The translations under genes and the position numbers were made by a program. The notes under the pieces are model-generated. The model was not told the DNA's origin and did not search any database. It worked only from the letters and a program-made list of their open reading frames with translations. From assembly GCA_015068065.1 (NCBI GenBank), contig SVLE01000012.1, forward strand, positions 1-41,428: 41,428 nt of DNA, given 5' to 3'. Positions 6,792-15,247 of this stretch are shown in pieces (position 1 is the first letter of the stretch; each line of letters begins with the position of its first letter). Source of the stretch: Oscillospiraceae bacterium (GTDB lineage: Bacteria; Bacillota; Clostridia; Oscillospirales; Oscillospiraceae).

Positions 6792-9041
6792 ATGGTCGAC
6801 CATGATGAGAAAAAACTGAATCAGGACAAAGAGCTTGCTCAGCTGCGCTCCATGGTTGGCGATGCGGACGGGGGTGATTTCTCTCTGGACGATATTCTGG
6901 CCGAGTATTCCCAACGCAAGTCCCCGGGGAGTGTGGTCAATATGACTGCCGAAGAGGAAGATGACGATAATCTGCTCCTGTTCCCCGGGATTCTGCCCGA
7001 TCCTCCCCCGCCCATTGAGGATTCCTCTGTGGACGATAATGCGTCTGATGTGGAGGACGAGCAAAACGAGCACTGCCTTCCGGAGGAAGAAGAACCCGCA
7101 GAAGCGGTGCAGCCCGCTCCCGATGAACCGGAGCCTTCCCCCCAGTCTCATACACCGTCCGCGGACAACGTAATCTCTTTCCCGGAAAAGGAAGGCCGCC
7201 TGTCGGCTTTGCTTCACGATTTGTCCCGGAAGGCGGATGACTACGCCGAGCAGATGTTTCAGGACGAGGACATGCCCTCCAGCCCGGAGACCCGCCGCAT
7301 GGAGGAACTGATCCCGGGCGTGGATGTAGAGAACGCCCCTACGCGGGAGCGCCGCCCCCGCCGGGAGGACCCACCCGAACCAGACCTCTCCCCCCAGGAG
7401 CTGGCCCAGCAGTATGCCAAAGGTCTCGGTAGCCTGCGTACCCGCATGCTGTTGGTCTTTTTGCTGCTGCTCCCTGCCCTGTATCTGATGGTGGAACATC
7501 TACTCCCTATCCCCTCTATCCCCCACCCTGCCGATTTGAGTCAGCCTCTGCTCACGCTGCCCCTGAAAGCCTGGATCTGCGCCGGTCTGCTGGGGGTATG
7601 TATGTTGCTCTCCTTTGACGTATTGAAAAACGCCGTATCCCGTCTGCGCCGCGGCCGTTTCGGCATGGACACCGTCCTGTTGCTTGCGTGCGCCGCCTCC
7701 CTGCTGGACGGTCTGACCATGCCCCTGCTGCTTCCCAGACAGGAACTGCCCTACTGCGCGCTGAACATACTTGCCCTGTGGCTGTCCATGCGGGGAGAAT
7801 TTCACCGTCGCCGGGGTCTGCGCCTTGCCTGCCGCGGAGCGGCCGCCAGTGCCGAGCCCTATCTGGTCACTCTGGACGAAGGCAAGTGGAACGGGCGCGA
7901 TACCTACACCAAGCATTCCGGCACCCCGGACGGCTTCGGCAGTCAGATTCAGGCCGATGACGGAGCGCAACGCATCTTCCGTGTGTTCTGCCCTGTCATT
8001 CTGATCGGCTGCGGCGTTCTGTCCGTGCTCTCCTCGGTGGGTGCCGGGGAGCCCCACCGCATTCTCTGGGCTTTGTCCGCCACGCTGACCGCTTCCTGTA
8101 CCCTGTGCGCTCCACTGATTTTCAGCCGCCCCTTCCACATGCTGGCCCGCCGTCTGGTCCAGAGCGGTGCTGCTCTGGCCGGTTGGCCCGGAGCAGCCAA
8201 TGCCCGCAAGGGTGACGGCATTCTGCTTACCGATTTGGACCTTTTCCCTCCCGGCGCCGTTTCCCTGAACGGGATCAAGGTGTTCGGCGACTGGTCTACC
8301 GAGCGGGTGATTGGCTACACCGCCACCCTGATCCACGCCTCGGGCAGCGGTTTGGACAAGCTGTTCCATGATCTGCTGCGCACACAGGGCGCAATCTACC
8401 GGCAGGCAGAGCGTCTGTGCTGTTATGAGGGCGGTGGTCTGTCCGCCAATATCCGGGGCAATCAGGTCCTTGTGGGCTCCGCTGCATTCATGAATCTGAT
8501 GGAGGTGGAACTGCCTCAGGGTCTGAATGTAAAAAATGCCGTATTCTGTTCCATCGACGGAGAGCTGGCCGGTATTTTTGCATTGAACTACTCCCTGCCT
8601 GACGTAGTATTCCCCTCCGTGGCCGCCCTGCTACAGGAAAAGCTATCCCCCGTGCTGGCCACCCGGGACTTCAATCTGATCCCCGCCATGCTGCGTCAGC
8701 GGTTTAAGCTGGCCTCCAACCGCATGGACTTCCCTCCGGTGGAGCGCCGCCGGGAGCTGTCCGATCCGGAGCAGCCCCACAACGCCACCCTCACCGCCGT
8801 GCTGTGCCGGGAGGGCATCTATCCATTCTCAGAGGCAGTGGTCGCTTCCCGCCGCCTGCGTGTGTCCGTGCGCGCAAATGCCATCCTGGCCTGTATCGCA
8901 TCAGTTCTGGGTCTGCTGCTGGCAGCCTATCTGACCGGTGTGGGCGCAGTGGCCTCCATCTCCCCCATCAGCCTGCTGGTTTACCTGAGCCTGTGGTTTG
9001 TTCCCGCGTGGCTCATTACCGGCTGGGTGAATCAATACTGA
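6792..9041 (+). CDS. P-type ATPase-like membrane pseudoenzyme with acidic N-terminal tail
   Basis: Function unknown; 749 residues. Residues 1-210 are hydrophilic, very acidic and Pro-rich, with a SLDDILAEYS motif near the start. From about 218 the protein follows the layout of a P1B-type ATPase: paired TM helices, GMDTVLLLACAASLL, a shrunken actuator region (about 340-390), TM helices around 395-445, a nucleotide-binding-like region (EGGGLSANIRGNQVLVGSAAFM, SIDGELAGIFAL), and two closing TM helices after SEAVVASRRLRVSVRAN. Every catalytic signature is missing: CPC is SCTLCAP, DKTGT is replaced by TDLDLFPPG, and TGES and GDGxND are absent. The family reading is my inference from layout. The upstream ORF start is rejected because AAGGAG sits right before the ATG at 6792. 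Its own terminator follows. Confidence 0.75.
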   Translation: MVDHDEKKLNQDKELAQLRSMVGDADGGDFSLDDILAEYSQRKSPGSVVNMTAEEEDDDNLLLFPGILPDPPPPIEDSSVDDNASDVEDEQNEHCLPEEEEPAEAVQPAPDEPEPSPQSHTPSADNVISFPEKEGRLSALLHDLSRKADDYAEQMFQDEDMPSSPETRRMEELIPGVDVENAPTRERRPRREDPPEPDLSPQELAQQYAKGLGSLRTRMLLVFLLLLPALYLMVEHLLPIPSIPHPADLSQPLLTLPLKAWICAGLLGVCMLLSFDVLKNAVSRLRRGRFGMDTVLLLACAASLLDGLTMPLLLPRQELPYCALNILALWLSMRGEFHRRRGLRLACRGAAASAEPYLVTLDEGKWNGRDTYTKHSGTPDGFGSQIQADDGAQRIFRVFCPVILIGCGVLSVLSSVGAGEPHRILWALSATLTASCTLCAPLIFSRPFHMLARRLVQSGAALAGWPGAANARKGDGILLTDLDLFPPGAVSLNGIKVFGDWSTERVIGYTATLIHASGSGLDKLFHDLLRTQGAIYRQAERLCCYEGGGLSANIRGNQVLVGSAAFMNLMEVELPQGLNVKNAVFCSIDGELAGIFALNYSLPDVVFPSVAALLQEKLSPVLATRDFNLIPAMLRQRFKLASNRMDFPPVERRRELSDPEQPHNATLTAVLCREGIYPFSEAVVASRRLRVSVRANAILACIASVLGLLLAAYLTGVGAVASISPISLLVYLSLWFVPAWLITGWVNQY

Positions 9042-9045
9042 TTGA

Positions 9046-9086
9046 CAAAGAACTCTGCACCCTAAGCGCAGAGTTCTTTGCTTTTT
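9046..9086 (+). terminator. Intrinsic terminator after the P-type-like gene
   Basis: A 13-bp perfect stem (CAAAGAACTCTGC and its complement) with a nine-base loop is followed by CTTTTTAT. It separates the pseudoenzyme transcript from the MerR-RDD gene. Confidence 0.85.
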
Positions 9087-9123
9087 ATCAAGGAAATTTA
9101 TCCTTTTAATTTCCATTTTTCTC

Positions 9124-9159
9124 TTGACTGTAAACCTACTTGATGGCTTATTGTATAGG
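9124..9159 (+). promoter_or_regulatory. Candidate MerR-type promoter/operator
   Basis: TTGACT and TATTGT are 19 bases apart, the long spacing typical of promoters activated by MerR proteins. A partial dyad (CCTA ... TAGG, 9135-9138 and 9156-9159) covers the spacer and -10. It lies about 30 bases upstream of the MerR-RDD start, so autoregulation is a reasonable inference. Confidence 0.45.
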
Positions 9160-9186
9160 CAGAAACCGCCGAAGGGAGGCATACAT

Positions 9187-10701
9187 ATGACCATTAAAGA
9201 GATCGAACAGACCACCGGCCTGCCCCGGGCCAGTGTGCGCTTTTACGAGAGCGAGGGCTTCATTTCCCCCACCCGTGGCGAGAACGGCTACCGGAACTAC
9301 GCCCAATCCGATTTGGACACCCTATTAAAAATCAAGCTCCTGCGTAGGCTGGACATCCCGCTGGAGGACATCCACGCTCTGCAAAAGGACCAGCTTTCTC
9401 TGGACAGTGTGCTGTCCTGCGCCCTGACCCGTCTGGAGCAAGAGACGGCCCATTTGGAGCAGGCCCGGGAGTTGTGCCGCGCCCTGCGGCAGGAGCAGTC
9501 CAGCTACGCAACCCTGAATCCCCGTCCCTACTTACAGCGGCTGGACACCCCCGCCCCCACCGCGGAGGAGGCCGTCCCCCAGCCCACCTACGACCGCCTG
9601 CCCGAGGCACACTGTCCCTTCCGCCGGTACTTTGCCCGCAACTTCGACCTGTTTCTTTACAATGTCCTGTTTCTGCTGTTCTGTGATCTGGTTCTGCGGA
9701 TCAACACCGCCAGCGGTCACCCGGCACTACGTCTTTGCATAGGGCTGGTTTCCATGGGTCTGACCCTGCTGCTGGAGCCACTGATGCTCCACTTCTTCTG
9801 CACCACCCCCGGCAAATACCTCTTTGGTCTGAAGATCACTCGTGGCGACGGCAGCCCCCTTGGGCTGGGCGAGGCCTTTTCCCGCACCATGGGCGTTCTG
9901 GTCCGGGGCATGGGTCTGGGCCTGCCCATCATCGCCACCATTACCCACGGCTACTCCCTGTACCAGATCTACAAGGGGCACCGCCTGGGCTGGGACTATG
10001 ATCTGGACGCGGTGGCCTACTGGGACGGCAGCCGTCCACATCAGTCCTACTGGGAGTCCTCCAAAAGCTATCTGAAGCTCGTCGCCGCCGCTGTGCTGAC
10101 GGCAGGTTGCTTTTTTGCCCTGTTCCAAAGCCAGACACAGGCTATGGCCCCCATCCATCAAGGGGATATGACCGTGTCCCAGTTCGTGGAAAACTACAAC
10201 GACACCCGCCGTTTCCGGTTGCAGGCTGATCAGCGGCTGGACAGTCTGCTCACCGACAGCGGAGCCTTTGAGAACCTGCCCGCCCCCAACAATGTCATCA
10301 TCGTTGATCCCTTTGAAGATGCACCCCCGCTGAAATTCGACTTCCGGACAGACCCCTCAGACGGCCTGCTCAAAGAAGTGTCCTTCTCCTATTATGCTGA
10401 GAACGTCACCACCTCCATCCCCGTAGAGGAGATGGCCGCGGTGGTATGGTCTCTTCTCTACGGGCGGGAGGACATTTCCAAGGGCGAGCTGAATCAGGTG
10501 CATAATGCGATCATCAAGCTGTCCGACACATCTGTGCCTTCGGATCGCATTTCCTATCATCACGATTTTGAGGGGGCGAAAGTGGACTTCACCATGACCA
10601 CCAGTCAAGGTTACGCCTTTACCTCCTGGGGCACGCTTTTCCCGCTCCCAGGTACTCAGGCCACCTGTCAGATGGAGTTTTCTGTTTCCCTCACAAACTG
10701 A
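9187..10701 (+). CDS. MerR-family regulator fused to an RDD-type membrane domain
   Basis: 505 residues from an ATG preceded by GGGAGG; the track's longer start precedes the ribosome site. Residues 1-70 are a clear MerR winged helix: TIKEIEQTTGLPRASVRFYE, then GYRNY and DLDTLLKIKLLRRL. A helical linker (about 75-110) resembles the MerR dimerisation coil. Residues about 145-285 match an RDD domain (RRYFARNFDLFLYN, then TTPGKYLFGLKI...GEAFSR), with hydrophobic segments near 153-172 and 181-203 and a further one around 237-255. Another TM (about 295-313) leads to a roughly 190-residue C-terminal domain, probably outside the membrane, that I do not recognise. The architecture suggests a membrane-bound one-component regulator. 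Its ligand and target are unknown. Confidence 0.82.
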   Translation: MTIKEIEQTTGLPRASVRFYESEGFISPTRGENGYRNYAQSDLDTLLKIKLLRRLDIPLEDIHALQKDQLSLDSVLSCALTRLEQETAHLEQARELCRALRQEQSSYATLNPRPYLQRLDTPAPTAEEAVPQPTYDRLPEAHCPFRRYFARNFDLFLYNVLFLLFCDLVLRINTASGHPALRLCIGLVSMGLTLLLEPLMLHFFCTTPGKYLFGLKITRGDGSPLGLGEAFSRTMGVLVRGMGLGLPIIATITHGYSLYQIYKGHRLGWDYDLDAVAYWDGSRPHQSYWESSKSYLKLVAAAVLTAGCFFALFQSQTQAMAPIHQGDMTVSQFVENYNDTRRFRLQADQRLDSLLTDSGAFENLPAPNNVIIVDPFEDAPPLKFDFRTDPSDGLLKEVSFSYYAENVTTSIPVEEMAAVVWSLLYGREDISKGELNQVHNAIIKLSDTSVPSDRISYHHDFEGAKVDFTMTTSQGYAFTSWGTLFPLPGTQATCQMEFSVSLTN

Positions 10702-10716
10702 CCCCCCACATTACGT

Positions 10717-10747
10717 CAAAAACAGCCGCCTTTGGCGGCTGTTTTTT
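10717..10747 (+). terminator. Intrinsic terminator after the MerR-RDD gene
   Basis: AAAACAGCCGCC, loop TTT, then GGCGGCTGTTTTTT: a 12-bp stem with a T tail. Confidence 0.9.
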
Positions 10748-10760
10748 GGCTGTTACGGCA

Positions 10761-10789
10761 TTGACACTCCACCGCCGCTTTCGTATAAT
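10761..10789 (+). promoter_or_regulatory. Consensus sigma-A promoter for serC-serA
   Basis: TTGACA and TATAAT, both perfect, are spaced by exactly 17 bases. The leader to serC is about 60 bases and A/T-rich, with no obvious riboswitch or T-box. Confidence 0.75.
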
Positions 10790-10855
10790 AAAGTAGTTCT
10801 ATTTTATTATAGAGTATTATCCTATCCGATCATACTTTGAAAGGGGATTCATCTC

Positions 10856-11941
10856 ATGAGCAACGATCGTGTCTACAACTTTTCCGCCGGCCCCTCCATG
10901 CTTCCGCTGTCTGTACTTCAGCGCGCGGGCGCGGAGATCACCAACTATGGCGGCTCAGGCATGTCAGTGATGGAGATGAGTCACCGATCTAAAGTGTTCC
11001 AAACTATTTTTGACGACACACAGGAGAAGTTCCGCCGTCTTCTGGGCGTACCCGAGGGGTACAAGGTCCTGTTCCTGCAGACCGGCGCCACCGGCCAGTT
11101 CTCCATGATCCCCCTGAACCTGATGAGCCTGACGGGCAAAGCGGACTACGCCGTGACCGGCAACTTCTCCACCCTCGCCGCCAAAGAGGCCAAAAAGTAC
11201 GGCACCGTCAACATTGCCGCTGACACCTCCGACTGCAACCACACCCGCATCCCCGTCCAGTCCGAACTGAAGCTGGACTCGGACGCTTCCTATTTCTACT
11301 ACTGTGCCAACAACACCATCTACGGTACCGAGTGGCAGTACGTTCCGGAAACTGGCAAGGTGCCGTTGGTGTGCGATATGTCCTCCGACATCATGTCCCG
11401 CCCCGTGGATGTGTCCAAGTACGGCATCATCTACGCCGGTGCTCAGAAGAACATGGCTCCCGCCGGTCTGACCGTGGTGGTCATCCGGGAGGATCTGGCC
11501 GGCCACGAGCTGCCCTACACCCCCATCATGATGAACTACAAGACCATGATCGACAAGGACTCCATGTACAACACCCCTCCCTGCTGGTGCATCTACATGC
11601 TGGGCCTCATGCTGGACTGGGTGGACGAACAGGGCGGTGTCGCCGGAATCGAGAAGATCAAGGGTGCCAAAGCCGCTATGCTGTACGACACGCTGGACAA
11701 CTCCAAGCTGTTTACTTGCCCCGCTCAGCCCGGGTCCCGCTCCGATATGAACGTGGCCTTCCGCACCGAGTCCGCCGAGCTGGACGCCAAGTTCATCGAC
11801 CAGGCCTCCGCCGCCGGATTTGTCAACCTGAAGGGTCACCGTAACGTGGGCGGCATGCGTGCCTCCATCTATAATGCCATGCCCACCGACGGTGTGGAGA
11901 AGCTGTGCGACTTTATCAAGACCTTTGATAAGAACAATTAA
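10856..11941 (+). CDS. serC: Phosphoserine aminotransferase
   Basis: PLP enzyme that transaminates 3-phosphohydroxypyruvate with glutamate to give O-phosphoserine, the second step of serine synthesis. The 361-residue length is standard. It begins VYNFSAGPSMLPLSVLQ, the SerC N-terminal signature, and the PLP-binding lysine lies in GAQKNMAPAG at residue 198. ATG follows AAAGGGG. It is the first gene of a two-gene operon: serA begins 14 bases after its stop. No phosphoserine phosphatase (serB) is in the window, so the last step is encoded elsewhere. Confidence 0.96.
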   Translation: MSNDRVYNFSAGPSMLPLSVLQRAGAEITNYGGSGMSVMEMSHRSKVFQTIFDDTQEKFRRLLGVPEGYKVLFLQTGATGQFSMIPLNLMSLTGKADYAVTGNFSTLAAKEAKKYGTVNIAADTSDCNHTRIPVQSELKLDSDASYFYYCANNTIYGTEWQYVPETGKVPLVCDMSSDIMSRPVDVSKYGIIYAGAQKNMAPAGLTVVVIREDLAGHELPYTPIMMNYKTMIDKDSMYNTPPCWCIYMLGLMLDWVDEQGGVAGIEKIKGAKAAMLYDTLDNSKLFTCPAQPGSRSDMNVAFRTESAELDAKFIDQASAAGFVNLKGHRNVGGMRASIYNAMPTDGVEKLCDFIKTFDKNN

Positions 11942-11955
11942 AAGAGGGTATTGCC

Positions 11956-13128
11956 ATGTATCGCATTAAAACGCTGAATAAGATCTCCTCCTCCGGTCTG
12001 AGCCATCTGGATAAAAGCCGTTTTCAGGTTGGCAACGATGTGGAGAACGAGGACGGCATTCTGGTGCGTTCTGCCCAGATGCATGATTATGAGTTCCCCG
12101 AGGCGCTGCGCGCCATCGCCCGCGCCGGTGCCGGCACCAACAACATCCCCATTGACCGCTGTTCCGAGGCGGGCATTGTGGTCTTCAACACCCCCGGTGC
12201 CAACGCAAACGCCGTAAAGGAGCTGGTGCTGGCTGCTCTGCTCATCTCCTCCCGTGATATTCTGGGCGGTGCCGAATGGGTGCAGGAGCAGGCTCACACC
12301 CCCAATGTGGAGCTTCCCGCCGCCGTGGAGAAGGGCAAATCCGCTTTCGCCGGTCCCGAGGTGTACCACAAGACCCTGGGCGTGATTGGTCTGGGTGCCA
12401 TCGGTGCTCTGGTGGCCAACGACGCTTTGAAGCTGGGCATGGACGTGTACGGCTACGATCCCTATCTGTCTGTGGATGCCGCCCTGCGTCTGGACCGCCA
12501 CGTACATGTAGTCAAGGACGTGAACGAGCTGTTCAAGGTGTGCGACTATATCACCCTGCACATCCCCTACCTCCCCTCCACCAAGGACTTTATCAACGAG
12601 GAATCCATCTCCAAGATGAAGGGCAACGTGCGCATTCTCAATCTGGCCCGTGGCGAGCTGGTATGCGACGACGATATGATCGCTGCGCTGGAGTCCGGCC
12701 GTGTGGGCAAGTATGTCACCGACTTCCCCAACGACAAGATCGCCACGGCGAAGAATGTCATCGCCCTGCCCCATCTGGGCGCTTCCACTCCGGAGAGCGA
12801 GGAGAACTGCGCCGTCATGGCGGTGCGGGAGCTGGAGGATTATCTGGTCAACGGCAACATCCGCAACAGCGTCAACCTTCCCGACCTGTCTCAGGAGCGC
12901 AGCGGCATTGCCCGTCTGTGCCTGATCCACAAGAATGTGCCCGCCATGCTGACCAGCATCATGACCACGCTGTCCGATGACGGTATCAACGTGGAGAACA
13001 TGATTAACAAATCCAAAAAGGACTACGCTTACACCATGGTGGATGTGAACACCCGCATCACCGACGAAGTAGCCAACGAGCTGCGGGCCATCCCCGGTGT
13101 GATCCGGGTGAGAGTTCTCAATCACTGA
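11956..13128 (+). CDS. serA: D-3-phosphoglycerate dehydrogenase with C-terminal ACT domain
   Basis: NAD-dependent oxidation of 3-phosphoglycerate to 3-phosphohydroxypyruvate, the committed step of serine synthesis. The 390 residues show the substrate-binding domain (RAGAGTNNIPID, NTPGANANAVKELV), the Rossmann motif GLGAIG at 145-150, the catalytic histidine in LPHLGASTPESEEN near 273, and a C-terminal ACT domain from about 312 (NVPAMLTSIMTTLSDDGINVEN). An ACT domain at this position usually allows feedback by serine. AAGAGGG provides the ribosome site. It is cotranscribed with serC and followed by a strong terminator. Confidence 0.96.
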   Translation: MYRIKTLNKISSSGLSHLDKSRFQVGNDVENEDGILVRSAQMHDYEFPEALRAIARAGAGTNNIPIDRCSEAGIVVFNTPGANANAVKELVLAALLISSRDILGGAEWVQEQAHTPNVELPAAVEKGKSAFAGPEVYHKTLGVIGLGAIGALVANDALKLGMDVYGYDPYLSVDAALRLDRHVHVVKDVNELFKVCDYITLHIPYLPSTKDFINEESISKMKGNVRILNLARGELVCDDDMIAALESGRVGKYVTDFPNDKIATAKNVIALPHLGASTPESEENCAVMAVRELEDYLVNGNIRNSVNLPDLSQERSGIARLCLIHKNVPAMLTSIMTTLSDDGINVENMINKSKKDYAYTMVDVNTRITDEVANELRAIPGVIRVRVLNH

Positions 13129-13130
13129 CA

Positions 13131-13164
13131 AAAAATCCCTCTGCCTACAGGCAGAGGGATTTTT
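13131..13164. terminator. Bidirectional terminator between serA and the SGNH hydrolase gene
   Basis: A 15-bp stem, AAAAATCCCTCTGCC and its complement around a TACA loop, ends in T5 on both strands. The two flanking genes converge on it. Confidence 0.92.
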
Positions 13165-13171
13165 ATGTTCA

Positions 13172-13861
13172 TTACAGCAGTTCGTCCAAAGCCTCACGGA
13201 AGATGGGGCCGAGAATGTCGTAGCCCGCCTGATTGGGGTGGACCTTGTCATCCACAAAAATATCCTCGCGGACCTTGCGGAAGTTACCCACATCCTCCGA
13301 AGTCTCAAAGAATTCCGGACGATTCCACAGCTCGATAACCTTGGTATCCTCATGGGTCTGTGCGTAAATATGAACCATCTCATTGTAAACTCTGTGCCTG
13401 CGCAGGAAGTGGTTCCAACTGTCGGGTTCGGGATCGTTTTTGTGGTTGGGACGGGGATGATCCTCCACGATATACAGCTTGATGCCGGGGAAGTCGGCAC
13501 GGGCCCAGGCCAGTATACGTGCCAGCGCGTTCATCACTTCCTCAGGACTGTAGCCATATGCAACATCGTTGGCAAAGGTGGCCACCACCAGAGCACGGGG
13601 TTCCCAGGGGCGCACCATACGATCATAGTAGTAGAGCAGTTCCTCAGAAGTAGAGCTACCAAAGCCGTGGTTGACCACCGCCAGAGAGCCGTCCTTCATG
13701 CGGATATCCTCATCCATGCGGCGGAAGCCGTACTCGGTAGCACCCCAGCGGGTGAACAGGGAGTGTCCATAGAACAGGATCTTCCCCTTTTCAACGGGCT
13801 CCTGCTCATAGGCGACAATGGATTTTTCCAACGATTTCAGATCCATGGGAATATCAAACAT
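13172..13861 (-). CDS. SGNH/GDSL-family hydrolase
   Basis: Probable esterase or lipase-type hydrolase; substrate unknown. The 229-residue protein carries the four SGNH blocks in order: serine in FYGHSLF (block I, near residue 32), glycine in NHGFGSSTS, asparagine in FANDVAYG, and the catalytic Asp/His pair in DDKVHPNQAGY near the C-terminus. No signal peptide is visible, so it is probably cytoplasmic. An AGGAGG site precedes the ATG. It is monocistronic, sharing only the terminator with serA. Such proteins are often acyl-ester hydrolases acting on sugars or lipids, but nothing nearby points to a pathway. Confidence 0.87.
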   Translation of the reverse strand: MFDIPMDLKSLEKSIVAYEQEPVEKGKILFYGHSLFTRWGATEYGFRRMDEDIRMKDGSLAVVNHGFGSSTSEELLYYYDRMVRPWEPRALVVATFANDVAYGYSPEEVMNALARILAWARADFPGIKLYIVEDHPRPNHKNDPEPDSWNHFLRRHRVYNEMVHIYAQTHEDTKVIELWNRPEFFETSEDVGNFRKVREDIFVDDKVHPNQAGYDILGPIFREALDELL

Positions 13862-13975
13862 TTCTTTTTCCTCCTGCCGTTTCAGCTTGCTTGCAGTCTA
13901 CCACAAGCATTCGGAAAAGGAAATGGTCACCCCAACCAAAATTCGCCTGTTTTTTTGTGCGTTCCGCCACTCCCC

Positions 13976-14632
13976 TTACATTTGTTCCAGCAGGCTGCGG
14001 ATCATCCGGGCGTGGGCCTGTTCCTCCCGTGCAATTTCCTGATACAGCTGACGCAGACATGGGTCCCCGCTCTCCTGCGCCGCCCCCTGATAGGCCGCCG
14101 CCCCCCGCTGTTCCTGAATGAACTGCTCCCGCAGGCCGGTCATCAGATCCATGGGCGGGCGGGTGCCGTTCATATTGGGTGACTGGTAGCGGTCCCCGGT
14201 AATGAGGAAATACGCAGTTCCAAGTCGCTTGGCGTGTCTGCGCTCATCGGCAGCTATAGCTCCCAGCACTTTACTCCCATTTCCTCCCGCCTTGCGTGAC
14301 AGCATCTGATAAGTACGCATATCCTCCGTCTCGCCGTCGATCATCTCTTTCAGCAGGTCCCCATACTGTTTTGATCCGTGCCCCAGACACATCACGTCAT
14401 GCCCCGGCCGCATCTCTTCCCTACGGGGCAGAGCAAGCCCCATTTCCGGCATGCTTTCCACGTCCTGCTGTGTGCGCCGCATATCCCGCGCCTGCTCGTC
14501 GGCGGGCGGATCAATCTGAATGGGGCTGTTGTTGCCGTCAGGCATGACCCGCCGCCACACCCGTTCAAAGGTCTCCCGGTCACAGGAGCACATCTCCTCC
14601 GGCATAGCCGGTGTCATCATATTCTCTTCCAT
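13976..14632 (-). CDS. Ferritin-like diiron-domain protein
   Basis: 218 residues from the ATG that follows GAGGAGG; the track's longer start is rejected because it overlaps the divergent promoter region and precedes the ribosome site. The C-terminal two thirds form a ferritin/rubrerythrin-like four-helix pattern: a first helix with EMIDGETEDMRTYQML, an EXXH in ADERRHAK, then EQFIQEQRGAAAY, and a second EXXH in REEQAHARMI. These glutamates and histidines are the expected diiron ligands. The N-terminal 85 residues are Met- and charge-rich and unrecognised. Such proteins in anaerobes often handle peroxide or iron, or coat spores; which applies here is not shown. No rubredoxin domain is seen. Confidence 0.78.
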   Translation of the reverse strand: MEENMMTPAMPEEMCSCDRETFERVWRRVMPDGNNSPIQIDPPADEQARDMRRTQQDVESMPEMGLALPRREEMRPGHDVMCLGHGSKQYGDLLKEMIDGETEDMRTYQMLSRKAGGNGSKVLGAIAADERRHAKRLGTAYFLITGDRYQSPNMNGTRPPMDLMTGLREQFIQEQRGAAAYQGAAQESGDPCLRQLYQEIAREEQAHARMIRSLLEQM

Positions 14633-14694
14633 GAATGTTCCTCCTCCTCGGTCTGCACGCCACCCGGGCGTGTATTTTATCCTATGCCACCGGC

Positions 14695-14723
14695 TTGCCT
14701 TTTGGCCCAAAACGTGGTAATTT
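14695..14723 (+). promoter_or_regulatory. Promoter for the hotdog thioesterase
   Basis: TTGCCT and TAATTT are separated by 17 bases, about 35 bases before the start codon. The ferritin-like gene diverges from the same 125-base interval. Confidence 0.45.
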
Positions 14724-14757
14724 AGATGAGCAAATCACAAAAAGGAGTTCTTCTCTT

Positions 14758-15177
14758 ATGTCACAGGCCTCTCATCTCGCGTCCGACCTGTCCCGCATCA
14801 TCAACCGTTCGGGACAATTCGCTTATGAAAATGGCATCACCGTCACCGACGCCCGTCCCGGCTATGCCGAGGGTGTTCTGGAGGTACGTCCCACTAGTTC
14901 CAATCCCCACGGCACTGTCCACGGCGGCTGTCTGTACACCCTGGCCGACACCGTGGCCGGCACCGCCGCCTGCGCCCACGGCGCCTCCTGCGTCACCGTC
15001 AGCGGCACGATGGAGTTCCTGCGCCCCGCCACCGGCCCAACCATCCGCTGCGTGGCCACCCCCAAGAAGCAGGGACGAACCCTGTCCGTCATGCAGGTGG
15101 TACTGACCGACGATGCAGGCAAGAATGTGGCTACCGGCACCTTCACTTTTTTCATGAGTCAGCCAGAAAAACAGTAA
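14758..15177 (+). CDS. PaaI-family hotdog-fold thioesterase
   Basis: Hydrolyses acyl-CoA thioesters; substrate not determinable from sequence. The 139-residue product has the hotdog signature NPHGTVHGGCLYTLADTVAGTAA, where HGG and the following Asp form the active site in PaaI-type enzymes, followed by the beta-strand pattern ending in GTFTFF. The start is the ATG after AAAGGAG; the track's longer start reads through the promoter. It is a single gene, with the lysine riboswitch region beginning right behind it. It could act in acyl-CoA recycling beside the fermentative CoA-transferase 4 kb away; that is speculation. Confidence 0.88.
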   Translation: MSQASHLASDLSRIINRSGQFAYENGITVTDARPGYAEGVLEVRPTSSNPHGTVHGGCLYTLADTVAGTAACAHGASCVTVSGTMEFLRPATGPTIRCVATPKKQGRTLSVMQVVLTDDAGKNVATGTFTFFMSQPEKQ

Positions 15178-15202
15178 AACCCTCCTTTTTTCTTGTTTTT
15201 CC

Positions 15203-15231
15203 TTGACATCTGCGCAGGACAGTGATAGGAT
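15203..15231 (+). promoter_or_regulatory. Promoter for the lysine riboswitch transcript
   Basis: TTGACA and TAGGAT with a 17-base spacer place the transcript start just upstream of the L-box aptamer. Confidence 0.65.
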
Positions 15232-15247
15232 ACTTGCAATTGAATCT

